The notes under the pieces: model-generated
Databases searched by the model: none
Told to the model about the DNA's origin: nothing
The model's input: the letters and a program-made list of their open reading frames with translations, nothing else
Origin: Bacteroidia bacterium
Lineage (GTDB): Bacteria > Bacteroidota > Bacteroidia > SpSt-205
DNA: 64,000 nucleotides
Direction of reading: 5' to 3'
Assembly (NCBI GenBank): GCA_026003235.1
Contig: BPGW01000005.1
Location: forward strand, 119,019-183,018
Position numbers and translations under genes: made by a program
Shown here: piece by piece, positions 1 to 7,570 of the stretch
How the letters are laid out: every line of letters begins with the position of its first letter
Numbering within the stretch: position 1 is the first letter of the stretch

Positions 1-738
1 TTCAGTGTGGTGAGTGCCTTCCTCCAGTTTTTTGTTATCCCCCGCAATGTGCGTCGTATTGAGGAGTTTGAGTATAAGTACATCAAGAATCGGGTTTACT
101 TTGATCAGCGCCAGGTGCATGTGAAGCTTGCCGTGGACAGCTACTTTTTTGTGCGAGCTTTTGACAAATTTGATAAAGTGGGGTTCTGGGCTGTGATTGA
201 ACGGTATGCGGGCCCTCTTCTGACCGAGCGCTATGTGGCTGAAGAGGTGCAATGGCTGGCCCCGCAGAAGGCTTGGAGGTTTGTGCGGGTATGGCATTTT
301 GAGCCGGATCGCCGCCCCCGCTATCAGGCTCAGCTGGATACGATTTTACCCCTTTCGCCAGAGGATATCATTCGTTCGGAGCTCTACACACGCACCATGA
401 ATTTGCCTGAACTCTGGAAGGAGTACCAGCGCCAGCGATATGTAGGCGGGGACATAGCAAGCCTGTTGGAGATGGAGCTGCATGAGCGGGCGGCGATTCC
501 GTTAGCGTCGGTGATTTTGACGGCGTTGGGTTTTGCTTCGGCTTCTCGCAAGCGGCGAGGGGGTGTAGCCTGGCAAATCGGGCTGGGGCTGGTGCTGGCC
601 TTTGTGTATGTGTTTCTGTTGGTAATCGCCAAGAGCGCTTTGTCGGGCAAGAGTGGGTGGGCTTGGGTAGGGGTCTGGCTGCCAAACTTCCTTTTTACGG
701 CCGTAGCAGGGCTGTGGTTGTGGCGGGTGCCTAAGTGA
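1..738 (+). CDS. LptF/LptG-family permease, C-terminal part (5' truncated by window)
   Basis: The frame is open from base 1, so the beginning of the gene lies outside the window; the visible part is about 245 codons. The first two thirds form a soluble beta-rich region (the periplasmic beta-jellyroll in this family). Two strongly hydrophobic segments follow near the C-terminus, the pattern of LptF/LptG (YjgP/YjgQ). These proteins are the inner-membrane part of the LptBFG ABC exporter that moves lipopolysaccharide toward the outer membrane. F and G cannot be told apart here. The 3' end overlaps the convergent gene at 731-1279 by 8 bases. Confidence 0.75.
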   Translation, partial: FSVVSAFLQFFVIPRNVRRIEEFEYKYIKNRVYFDQRQVHVKLAVDSYFFVRAFDKFDKVGFWAVIERYAGPLLTERYVAEEVQWLAPQKAWRFVRVWHFEPDRRPRYQAQLDTILPLSPEDIIRSELYTRTMNLPELWKEYQRQRYVGGDIASLLEMELHERAAIPLASVILTALGFASASRKRRGGVAWQIGLGLVLAFVYVFLLVIAKSALSGKSGWAWVGVWLPNFLFTAVAGLWLWRVPK

Positions 739-1279
739 AAAGCCGAGCGTACGAAATACCGCTTACCAGTCCAAAAAGCAGTCCGCGTCCTACTTCGGCC
801 TTGGTGTGGGCTCCCTGGTGAAGGCGAAGGGCACCCACCGCTATGGCCAGGGCCGCAAGGAGGAGAAAGGCCCCAGGGTAGTGCCTTACATAGCCGGCGT
901 AAAACCCCGTGAGCGCAGCCCAACCGTAAGCATGGAAGGAATATTCCCACCGCCAGTGCACGAGGAAAGCCCCGAAGGCTACCCATAGCAAAAAACTCAG
1001 CCAGAAATGAAGTACAAGTTCGGCGGTAGCGGCCCATAGCCCCGCAATTACAAGGAGGTTCCATAAGAGCAGGAATCGGCGTGTGGAACCCAAGAGAAGG
1101 AGGATGTCAAGGGGGGTAGTTTGGAGCCAGAAGTACAGCATGCCTCCTACGCCCACTAAGAGGCCCCAAGCGGCGACGAGCCAGGCCCCCTGCCATTGGC
1201 TCCAATAAGAGATCCAGGCCGCCTCAAGGAGGGCGGGATGCGTCAAGAGAGCCAGCGCCGCCAGCGCCTTTTTCACCAT
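731..1279 (-). CDS. PAP2-like integral membrane protein
   Basis: A 182-residue protein that is almost entirely hydrophobic, with five or six likely membrane segments. Near the C-terminus it has HQGAHTKAEVGRG, which resembles the third phosphatase motif of PAP2 lipid phosphatases (R-x5-H-x3-D/E). The KxxxxxxRP and PSGH motifs of an active PAP2 enzyme are not evident, so enzymatic activity is doubtful. I chose the ATG at 1279 because it overlaps the stop codon of the upstream gene (ATGGTGA arrangement), which suggests translational coupling. The same frame stays open further upstream, but that part reads as non-protein sequence. Confidence 0.6.
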   Translation of the reverse strand: MVKKALAALALLTHPALLEAAWISYWSQWQGAWLVAAWGLLVGVGGMLYFWLQTTPLDILLLLGSTRRFLLLWNLLVIAGLWAATAELVLHFWLSFLLWVAFGAFLVHWRWEYSFHAYGWAALTGFYAGYVRHYPGAFLLLAALAIAVGALRLHQGAHTKAEVGRGLLFGLVSGISYARLFT

Positions 1280-1731
1280 TGAACCAGCAGGAGTAGCCCT
1301 CCTGGGGCCGGTCCCGCATAGAGGTAGAAGCCCTTCAGGTGGGCATCCGCGTAGGCTTCTCCGGCCTGCAAGCCGTACAACACAAAAAAGGCCAGCAAAA
1401 ACACATCCCGCTCTTTTCGGTAGCTTTCCCGCAAAAAGCGGAGGTTTTCTGGCGGCAGGGGTAAGGGGGAGGCGCCGGTAGCAAGCGCTTCTCGGTAGGC
1501 GCTGCGGTAGTAGAGGTAACGCTGGTGGCTGGAGTAAGCGAGCGCGCCGGTCAAACCCAGCGCTCCCCACACCAGGGGAGCTTTCCAATAAGCTCGGTTG
1601 TAGATTTGGCCAGCCCCAGGCAAAAGGACACTAAGCCACAGAGCTGTACGAGGGTTAGGCAGAGAGACCGAGTCTCTCTCTTGAGAGAAGGCTATGGCAC
1701 TTAGCCCTGCAAGCCACCACCATCGCTGCAT
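1273..1731 (-). CDS. DUF5683-like small membrane protein
   Basis: A 152-residue protein with an N-terminal signal-like hydrophobic stretch and then PNPRTALWLSVLLPGAGQIYN, typical of the small Bacteroidota membrane proteins annotated as DUF5683. Two hydrophobic helices flank a charged, tyrosine-rich loop (YYRSAYREAL). Function is unknown. The start at 1731 is preferred over the longer frame because a TACTTTTG promoter box (1751-1758, minus strand) lies just upstream. The divergent glycosyltransferase gene starts only 15 bases away and the two promoters interleave. It is co-transcribed with the PAP2-like gene, which it overlaps by 7 bases. Confidence 0.6.
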   Translation of the reverse strand: MQRWWWLAGLSAIAFSQERDSVSLPNPRTALWLSVLLPGAGQIYNRAYWKAPLVWGALGLTGALAYSSHQRYLYYRSAYREALATGASPLPLPPENLRFLRESYRKERDVFLLAFFVLYGLQAGEAYADAHLKGFYLYAGPAPGGLLLLVQW

Positions 1732-1733
1732 TT

Positions 1734-1741
1734 TATTTTTG
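1734..1741 (+). promoter_or_regulatory. TAnnTTTG promoter box for the GT4 gene
   Basis: TATTTTTG ends 5 bases before the ATG at 1747. It overlaps the start region of the divergent gene on the other strand. Confidence 0.6.
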
Positions 1742-1746
1742 GCCGC

Positions 1747-2904
1747 ATGACAAAAGTACGGGTTCTGCGTCTTATCAGTCGGCTCAATGTGGGGGGGCCA
1801 GCGCACCAGGCGCTTTTGCTCACGCGCGATTTGGATCCGACTCGCTACGAGAGCTGGCTCTTGGCAGGGCAGGAGCCCGCCGGCGAAGCGCGCGCCGTGG
1901 CCTGGATCGAGGCGTATGGGGTGCCTGTGTCCTACGTGCCTTTTTTGGAGCGAGAGCCTTCCTGGTACAAAGACCTACGGGCCCTCCTGTACTTGTGGCG
2001 TTTCATGCGCCAGAAGCGCCCTCACCTTGTGCACACCCATACGGCGAAAGCTGGAGCGTTGGGCCGGCTGGCGGCTTGGCTGGCGGGCGTCCCTGTGCGC
2101 ATCCACACCTTCCATGGGCATTCCCTGGAGGGGTACTTCTCGCCCTGGAAGTCCTGGCTCTATCGCCAAATTGAGGCTTTCCTGGCTCGCCTTACGCACC
2201 GTATCATAGCCCTTAGCGAGCGCCAGAAGCAGGACCTGGTGGAGCGCTTTCGCATAGCCCCTCCGGACAAAGTCGTGGTGATTCCCTTGGGGTTTGAGTT
2301 GGAGCGGCTGGATCGGTACGACCCCCACCAAGTTGCTGCCTTCCGTTCTACCTGGCAGGGTCAGGAAGAGGGGGCTCTCCTTCTGGGGTGGATTGGGCGG
2401 ATGGTACCCATCAAGCGCGTGGATAGGCTTCTCAAGGCTTTTGCGCAGGTAAGGGCTGCAGGGATGCGGGTTCGGCTCGTGCTGGTTGGGGATGGCCCCG
2501 AACGGCCAGCCCTGGAAGCTTTAGCCCAAACCCTGAAGCTTGGCAAAGCGGTCGTATGGGCCGGCCTGCAATGGGATATCGCTTCTGTGCTACGGGCCTT
2601 GGATGCGGTGGTGCTCACCTCGGACAACGAAGGCACCCCCGTCACGCTGATTGAGGCGCTTGCGTGTGGCGTTCCCGTAGCTGCCACGCCGGTAGGGGGG
2701 GTTCCCGATGTGCTGGAACAGGGAAAATGGGGCCTGTTGCTCACCGAACCCCTGGAGCAAAGCCTGCGGGCTTTCCTTGAGGGGCTGCCTCAAGCTCAAA
2801 GGCAGGCGCAGGCCGCCCAACCTTACATTCGTCAGCGATACGGAGCTACCCGCCTTCTTCAAGATATTGATAAGCTTTACCGTTCCTTGGCACCTGGGTT
2901 TTGA
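1747..2904 (+). CDS. Glycosyltransferase family 4 (GT-B fold)
   Basis: A 385-residue GT4-type retaining glycosyltransferase. The N-terminal half has the glycine loop NVGGPAHQALLL (about residue 15) and HTHTAKAGALGRLAA (about 95). The C-terminal Rossmann domain has GWIGRMVPIKRVDRLL and the donor-binding EGTPVTLIEALACGVPV segment (about 294-310), which carries the family's E-x7-E. It probably transfers an activated sugar in surface polysaccharide or glycolipid synthesis; donor and acceptor cannot be read from the sequence. The phosphohexomutase follows 15 bases downstream but has its own promoter box. No signal peptide or membrane segment is visible. Confidence 0.85.
   Translation: MTKVRVLRLISRLNVGGPAHQALLLTRDLDPTRYESWLLAGQEPAGEARAVAWIEAYGVPVSYVPFLEREPSWYKDLRALLYLWRFMRQKRPHLVHTHTAKAGALGRLAAWLAGVPVRIHTFHGHSLEGYFSPWKSWLYRQIEAFLARLTHRIIALSERQKQDLVERFRIAPPDKVVVIPLGFELERLDRYDPHQVAAFRSTWQGQEEGALLLGWIGRMVPIKRVDRLLKAFAQVRAAGMRVRLVLVGDGPERPALEALAQTLKLGKAVVWAGLQWDIASVLRALDAVVLTSDNEGTPVTLIEALACGVPVAATPVGGVPDVLEQGKWGLLLTEPLEQSLRAFLEGLPQAQRQAQAAQPYIRQRYGATRLLQDIDKLYRSLAPGF
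1751..1758 (-). promoter_or_regulatory. TAnnTTTG promoter box for the DUF5683-like gene
   Basis: TACTTTTG on the minus strand, 19 bases before the ATG at 1731. It lies inside the first codons of the divergent glycosyltransferase gene, so the two promoters overlap. Confidence 0.5.
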
Positions 2905-2907
2905 GCG

Positions 2908-2915
2908 TACTTTTG
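2908..2915 (+). promoter_or_regulatory. TAnnTTTG promoter box for the phosphohexomutase
   Basis: TACTTTTG, 4 bases before the ATG at 2920, overlapping the end of the intergenic gap after the glycosyltransferase. Confidence 0.6.
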
Positions 2916-2919
2916 CGCT

Positions 2920-4323
2920 ATGGCTCCGATTCGTTTTGGCACGGATGGGTGGCGAGCGGTGATAGGGCGGGACTTCACTTTTGCGGGCCTTAGCCGTATC
3001 GTGGAGGGCACGGCGCGCTGGCTCTTACAGAAGTACCCCCACCCCAAGGTGATGATAGGGTATGATTGCCGCTTCATGGCGGGGCGGTTTGCCGCGGCCG
3101 CAGCCCAGCACCTGGCCCACCGAGGCATAAAAGTGTATATCAGCCCTTCTTTTGTCACGACGCCTATGGTCTCGCTGGCTACGGTGCAGCACCAGAGCCA
3201 TCTGGGCGTGGTGCTCACGGCTTCGCACAACCCGCCGGAATACCTGGGATATAAACTCAAAGCTCCCTATGGGGGACCGGCGCCCGTTTCTATCCTACAA
3301 GAAATTGAAGCCCTTATCCCCGAAGAACCCATAGACCTGCCCGAAGCCTGGGAAGCTTTTCTGGAACGGCGCCAAATTGAGATCTACGACATGGAAGCGC
3401 TCTACGCCAACTACATCAAAGGGCGCTTTGACCTCAAAGCTCTGGCCGCCCTTCCCTATCGCATAGGGTTTGATGCGATGTATGGGGCTGGCCAGCGGAT
3501 TTTTCCGCGTCTCTTGCCAGGGCTGTATACCTTTCGCTGCGAATACAACCCCAGCTTCGGCGGGGTGAATCCCGAACCTATACCCAAAAACCTGGGTGAC
3601 TTTGCGCGCTTTGTGCAGGAGAAGGGCCTTGACTTTGGGTTTGTGCTGGATGGAGATGCTGACCGGATAGGTATGCTGGGTTCGGGAGGGCGGTATATAG
3701 ATGCTCATCACCTTATTCTGCTGGTTTTGCACTACCTGGTTCGGTATCGGGGTGAGCGTGGGCGGGTTATTTTGAGCCTGAGCTGTGCGGTAAGGGTGGG
3801 AGAATACGCCAGGCAAGCAGGCCTGCCTGTGGAAATCACGCCTGTCGGCTTCAAGTACATTGCGCAGCGCATGCAAGAAGCCCCCGATACCCTTCTCGGG
3901 GCCGAAGAGTCCGGCGGCATCGCTATCCCCTCCCACCTGCCTGAACGGGATGGGATCTTCATCGCTCTGTTGATTCTGGATATGCTTCGCCAGACCGGCA
4001 AGTCGCTTGACCAGCTTATTGAAGAGATTTACGACATGGTGGGGCCCTTTGCGGTGGATCGGCTGGATTGGCCGGTAGCGGACGAACGCAAAGCGGCTAT
4101 TTTGCGCCTGCTTCGTGAGGCGCCACCGTCTACTTTTGCTGGCCGTACTGTGGTCAAGGTAGATGCCACCGATGGGTATAAGCTGCTCCTTGAGGAAGGG
4201 GAAGCGGTGATGTTCCGAGCTTCGGGTACGGAGCCGATTCTGCGCATCTACACCGAGGCCTCTACGGCACAGCGGGCACGGGAGCTTATCACCGCCGGGC
4301 AAGAGCTGGTCATGCGCGCCTGA
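2920..4323 (+). CDS. Phosphoglucomutase/phosphomannomutase family protein
   Basis: A 467-residue alpha-D-phosphohexomutase that interconverts 1- and 6-phosphosugars through a phosphoserine. The opening FGTDGWRAVIG, the phosphoserine loop TASHNPPEY (about residue 100), the metal-binding DGDADRIGM (about 244) and the sugar-phosphate loop FRASGTEPILRIY (about 430) are all present. Length and motifs fit the Bacteroidota branch usually annotated PGM/PMM; a GlmM-like specificity cannot be excluded. It lies between the GT4 glycosyltransferase and an FAH-family gene that starts 3 bases after its stop, so it probably supplies sugar phosphates for nucleotide-sugar synthesis. Confidence 0.88.
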   Translation: MAPIRFGTDGWRAVIGRDFTFAGLSRIVEGTARWLLQKYPHPKVMIGYDCRFMAGRFAAAAAQHLAHRGIKVYISPSFVTTPMVSLATVQHQSHLGVVLTASHNPPEYLGYKLKAPYGGPAPVSILQEIEALIPEEPIDLPEAWEAFLERRQIEIYDMEALYANYIKGRFDLKALAALPYRIGFDAMYGAGQRIFPRLLPGLYTFRCEYNPSFGGVNPEPIPKNLGDFARFVQEKGLDFGFVLDGDADRIGMLGSGGRYIDAHHLILLVLHYLVRYRGERGRVILSLSCAVRVGEYARQAGLPVEITPVGFKYIAQRMQEAPDTLLGAEESGGIAIPSHLPERDGIFIALLILDMLRQTGKSLDQLIEEIYDMVGPFAVDRLDWPVADERKAAILRLLREAPPSTFAGRTVVKVDATDGYKLLLEEGEAVMFRASGTEPILRIYTEASTAQRARELITAGQELVMRA

Positions 4324-4326
4324 AGC

Positions 4327-4941
4327 ATGAAGATCGTTTGTGTGGCCCGCAATTACGCCTTGCACGCGCAGGAGATGGGCACCCCGCCACCCCAGCGCCC
4401 CGTGTTTTTTCTCAAGCCCTCTACGGCGTGGGCGGCTTCGGGAGAAATTCCTTATCCGTCTTTTTCTGAACGGCTGGAGTATGAGGTGGAGCTGGTGTTT
4501 CGCCTCAGTCGGGGAGGGCGGCCTCGCTACGTGGAAGAGGCTCTTTCGTTCTGCGATGCGATCACGGTAGGGATAGATTTTACGGCGCGAGACTTGCAGG
4601 CGCAGCTCAAGGCTCAGGGTTTGCCCTGGGAAATGGCCAAAGCTTTTGATGGGTCTGCTTGGTGGGGGGCTTGGCTCCCCATTCCCCCTGACTGGCCAAG
4701 CCGGCCCTTCCGCCTTTACCGAGGCTCGCACCTCCTGCAGGAAGGGCGAGGGCAGGATATGCTTTTTCCCCTGGCTCAGCTTCTTATGGAAGCTGGACGA
4801 TACTTTAGCTGGGAACCGGGCGATGTGCTTTTTACGGGCACCCCTCCGGGCGTCGGGCCTGTGGCCCCAGGCGACGCCCTACAGGTTTATTTCGATCAGC
4901 TCTGCTTAGGAGAGGTCTGGATAGTAAGCTCCCGCTTCTGA
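4327..4941 (+). CDS. Fumarylacetoacetate hydrolase (FAH) family protein
   Basis: A 204-residue single-domain FAH-fold protein. The N-terminal VARNYALHAQEMG, the metal-binding YEVELVFRLSRG, then GIDFTARDLQAQLK and the C-terminal FTGTPPGVGPVAPGD are characteristic of the short YcgM/FAHD1-type acylpyruvate hydrolase or oxaloacetate decarboxylase branch. These enzymes hydrolyse or decarboxylate 2-oxo acids with Mg2+; the exact substrate is not predictable. The start is 3 bases after the mutase stop, so the two are probably one transcript. It converges on the response regulator gene with 51 bases between them. Confidence 0.85.
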   Translation: MKIVCVARNYALHAQEMGTPPPQRPVFFLKPSTAWAASGEIPYPSFSERLEYEVELVFRLSRGGRPRYVEEALSFCDAITVGIDFTARDLQAQLKAQGLPWEMAKAFDGSAWWGAWLPIPPDWPSRPFRLYRGSHLLQEGRGQDMLFPLAQLLMEAGRYFSWEPGDVLFTGTPPGVGPVAPGDALQVYFDQLCLGEVWIVSSRF

Positions 4942-4992
4942 AGCCAGAAAGTAGGAGACAGATAGGCTCAGGCGCGCTGGACGGGGCGGGCT

Positions 4993-5685
4993 TTAGGACT
5001 GGGTTTTGAGCGTTTCCGGCTCTGGCACGAAGCGGTACCCGACCCCCTTGAGCGTCTCAATGTATTCGCTGCCGATTTTTTCCCGCAGCTTGCGGATATG
5101 CACGTCCACGGTCCGTGGGATCACATACGTATCTGTCCCCCAAACTCGGTCCAGGAGCGCGTCTCGGGAAAAGTACTTGTAGGGGCGGCTGGCTAAGACA
5201 AAAAGCACCTCAAACTCTTTTTTGGAGAGCGGGATGACCTGCCCTTGTTTGTGTACAGCGAATTCGTCGGGTACGATTTCCAGGCCAGGGAATTGGAGTT
5301 TTTGCAGGGGGGCAGCTCGGCGAGAGAGGGCCTTCAGGCGGCTGATCAGGGCTTTAGGGCGAATGGGCTTGACTAAAAAATCGTCGGCTCCCGCCTCAAA
5401 GCCGGCCATTTCGGCGTATTCCTCTGAGCGAGCCGTAAGGAAGATGATGTGACTTTCCCGAGTCTCGGGGAGCTTGCGCAGCTGGCGGCACACTTCCAAG
5501 CCATCCATGCCCGGCATCATGATGTCCAGCAGGATTAGGCTGGGCTGGTGGACGCGGGCCAGCTCAAGCGCCTTCTGACCGTCTTCGGCAGTCAGGGGTT
5601 CGTATCCTTCTTGCCGGAGGTTGTACGCTAAGACCTCTAAGACATCTGGCTCGTCGTCCACTATGAGCACCTTGCGGTTGATCAT
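4993..5685 (-). CDS. OmpR/PhoB-family response regulator
   Basis: A 230-residue two-domain response regulator. The receiver has the acidic pair D10-D11, phospho-acceptor D54 in LILLDIMMPG, T84 and K106. The C-terminal winged helix runs from about residue 130 to 222 with the recognition segment RTVDVHIRKLREKIG and the closing VRGVGYRF-like KGVGYRFVPE. It should bind direct-repeat DNA after phosphorylation. No histidine kinase is present in the window, so it is an orphan here. The nearest upstream co-directional gene is the sulfide:quinone oxidoreductase (43-base gap), which could share its transcript. Confidence 0.92.
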   Translation of the reverse strand: MINRKVLIVDDEPDVLEVLAYNLRQEGYEPLTAEDGQKALELARVHQPSLILLDIMMPGMDGLEVCRQLRKLPETRESHIIFLTARSEEYAEMAGFEAGADDFLVKPIRPKALISRLKALSRRAAPLQKLQFPGLEIVPDEFAVHKQGQVIPLSKKEFEVLFVLASRPYKYFSRDALLDRVWGTDTYVIPRTVDVHIRKLREKIGSEYIETLKGVGYRFVPEPETLKTQS

Positions 5686-5728
5686 CTGCGCAAGGCTAAA
5701 GAGACTATGTAAACTCTAAGTGAAGGGA

Positions 5729-6958
5729 TTATCCTTGCATTCGGCCGCGCAGAATAGCCCACCAGTACATACGGGGGAGGACTTCCCGTTTGAGCAGCCA
5801 CATGGAGTATCGTTCCTTGCTTTGGTCAAAGGGGAAAGTTTCCTGCGGCACCAGATCGTAATCAAACTCAGCTAAGATGAGTTTGCCATACCCGGTGATG
5901 ATGGGGCAGGCGCTATATCCATTGTAGCGATGGGCTTTCTCTCCTAAGTCCAGGGTACGGCTTCTGAGGGCATAAAGGAGGTTTTCAGCCAACACTTTGA
6001 CTTGCTTTCGGATGGCGGCGCCGGTTTTTGAGGTGGGAAGGTTAGCCGCATCCCCTAAAGAGAAGATATTCGGGTAGCGTACGTGCTGAAGGGTGTAGGG
6101 GTTTACATCTACCCAGCCAAGGGGGTTGTTGGGTACACTAAGGGGGCTTCTTTTGATAAAGTCTGGTGCGCTTTGGGGAGGCACCACATGAAGCATCTCA
6201 AAGGGAACCTCTACTTTTTGCGGGGGATTGGTATTTCTATTCTCAAAGGTGGCTATCTTTCTTTCCCCGTCTACGGCTATCAGCTCGTGTTTGAAGTGGG
6301 TCTCTATGCCGTACCGCTCTATAACTTTCAGGAGAGCGTCGGCGTACTTTTTCACGGCGAAGATGACGGTGCCTGCGGAGTAGAAGTGAACGAGGCCAGG
6401 CTTTAAGAGGCCTCGGCGGCGCAGGTTGTCCGCAGTAAGGAACATGATTTTTTTAGGGGCGCCGCCACATTTGACGGGGGTGCCAGGGGCTGTGAAAAGG
6501 GCTTGACCGCGGCCGGAAAGGGATTCCATCACTTGGTGGGTATACACAGCGGTCTCGGGCGTGTATACGCTGCAAATGCCATTTTTGCCCAGCCACTCCG
6601 GCAGGCCGGCTATTTTGTGCCAATCCAATTGGATGCCTGGGGCTACTACCAAAAAGTCATACGTGATACGGCTGCCTTTGCGGGTGATAACAGCGTTTTG
6701 TTCCGGCTCAAAGGTTTCTACGTAATCTTTGATCCACGTTATTTGGGATGGCACGTATTTTTTCTCTGGGCGGATAGTGTCCTCTACTTTGTAAGCGCCG
6801 CCTCCGACAAGGGTCCAGGCGGGCTGGTAATAATGGGTTTCGCTGGGTTCAATGAGAGCGATGGAGAGAGAGGGCTCCTTCCGCAAAAGGTAGTTCAGGA
6901 CAGAGAGGCCGGCGTTGCCGCCGCCCACTACCACGACGTTGTACCGCTGGCTTGACAT
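5729..6958 (-). CDS. sqr: Sulfide:quinone oxidoreductase, type II (SQOR-like)
   Basis: A 409-residue FAD-dependent membrane-peripheral oxidoreductase that oxidises sulfide to a persulfide or zero-valent sulfur and passes electrons to quinone. The FAD-binding VVVVGGGNAGLSVL (residues 7-20), the second FAD site FSLGDAANLPTSKTGAA (about 299-315) and the two redox cysteines in PVKCGGAPKK (C164) and SACPIITGYGK (C351) match the human SQOR/type II arrangement; a third cysteine is at 129. The ATG at 6958 gives the Rossmann start directly. The open frame running further upstream is antisense to rimP and nusA and is not coding. A TACATTTG box lies 30 bases upstream. It suggests sulfide detoxification or lithotrophic electron input. 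Confidence 0.9.
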   Translation of the reverse strand: MSSQRYNVVVVGGGNAGLSVLNYLLRKEPSLSIALIEPSETHYYQPAWTLVGGGAYKVEDTIRPEKKYVPSQITWIKDYVETFEPEQNAVITRKGSRITYDFLVVAPGIQLDWHKIAGLPEWLGKNGICSVYTPETAVYTHQVMESLSGRGQALFTAPGTPVKCGGAPKKIMFLTADNLRRRGLLKPGLVHFYSAGTVIFAVKKYADALLKVIERYGIETHFKHELIAVDGERKIATFENRNTNPPQKVEVPFEMLHVVPPQSAPDFIKRSPLSVPNNPLGWVDVNPYTLQHVRYPNIFSLGDAANLPTSKTGAAIRKQVKVLAENLLYALRSRTLDLGEKAHRYNGYSACPIITGYGKLILAEFDYDLVPQETFPFDQSKERYSMWLLKREVLPRMYWWAILRGRMQG

Positions 6959-6988
6959 AGGCGGAGGGGTTTTGGTTACAAATGTACA

Positions 6989-6996
6989 ACATAATA
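6989..6996 (-). promoter_or_regulatory. TAnnTTTG promoter box for sqr
   Basis: TACATTTG on the minus strand, directly preceded by TTG. The 30-base gap to the start codon is longer than at most genes here. Confidence 0.5.
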
Positions 6997-7062
6997 CTCT
7001 GATGCACTTGTTCCCTGAGTTGCGCTTTGGGGGGGCTGGGGGTGCCGCTGGGAGAAAATTGC

Positions 7063-7070
7063 TACCTTTG
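7063..7070 (+). promoter_or_regulatory. TAnnTTTG promoter box for rimP-nusA-infB-purS
   Basis: TACCTTTG, 6 bases before the rimP ATG at 7077. The AGGAG that follows is too close to the start codon (0-1 base) to act as a normal ribosome-binding site. Confidence 0.6.
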
Positions 7071-7076
7071 TAGGAG

Positions 7077-7556
7077 ATGGAGGCCCTACGGGAAATGGAA
7101 GCGCAGCTTGCCGAGGTGGTGGAGAAGTGGCTCGCAGAAGCTTTTCCCCGCGCCTTTCTGGTGGAGGCGCGCCTTCGGGTCAATCGCCCTGAACCCGAAG
7201 TGTACCTGCGCGTGGATACAGATACGGGGATCACTTTGGAGGAGTGCGTGCAGATACACTTGTATTTTCGGGAGCGCTTAAGGGAGCTTGACTGGCTTCC
7301 AGAGCATTGGGGACTTAGCGTGAGTTCGCCGGGGGTGGGTTCACCGCTGCGGCTGCGGCGCCAGTATCCCCAGAATATTGGCCGGCAGGTGCAGGTTCGC
7401 CGAATGGAAGGCCCCCCTGTGAGAGGCATCTTGAGTGCCGTAGACGAAGAGGGCATTCGGGTGCGCACCCCCAAAGGCGAGGTGGCCATCGCCTGGGACG
7501 CTATCGTGACGACCCGGGTGGAAGTGGGCCGTGGAACCGGCTTTAGAAGAAAATAA
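7077..7556 (+). CDS. rimP: Ribosome maturation factor RimP
   Basis: A 159-residue RimP (YhbC/DUF150) protein needed for maturation of the 30S subunit. The N-terminal alpha/beta domain ends in the conserved LSVSSPGVGSPLRLRRQY (around residue 80-97), and the C-terminal SH3-like barrel spans about 100-150. The family assignment is supported by its position directly before nusA and infB, the usual bacterial order. The first ATG is used; it sits 6 bases after a TACCTTTG box. Confidence 0.9.
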   Translation: MEALREMEAQLAEVVEKWLAEAFPRAFLVEARLRVNRPEPEVYLRVDTDTGITLEECVQIHLYFRERLRELDWLPEHWGLSVSSPGVGSPLRLRRQYPQNIGRQVQVRRMEGPPVRGILSAVDEEGIRVRTPKGEVAIAWDAIVTTRVEVGRGTGFRRK

Positions 7557-7570
7557 AAATTTGCGTGTCT

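Noticed and set aside
3295..4731. Long minus-strand open frame across the phosphohexomutase and FAH genes
   Set aside because: It is a shadow of two well-supported plus-strand genes, with no recognisable motif.
7071..7076. TAGGAG before rimP as a Shine-Dalgarno site
   Set aside because: It ends immediately before the ATG, too close to pair with 16S rRNA and still place the start codon in the P site.
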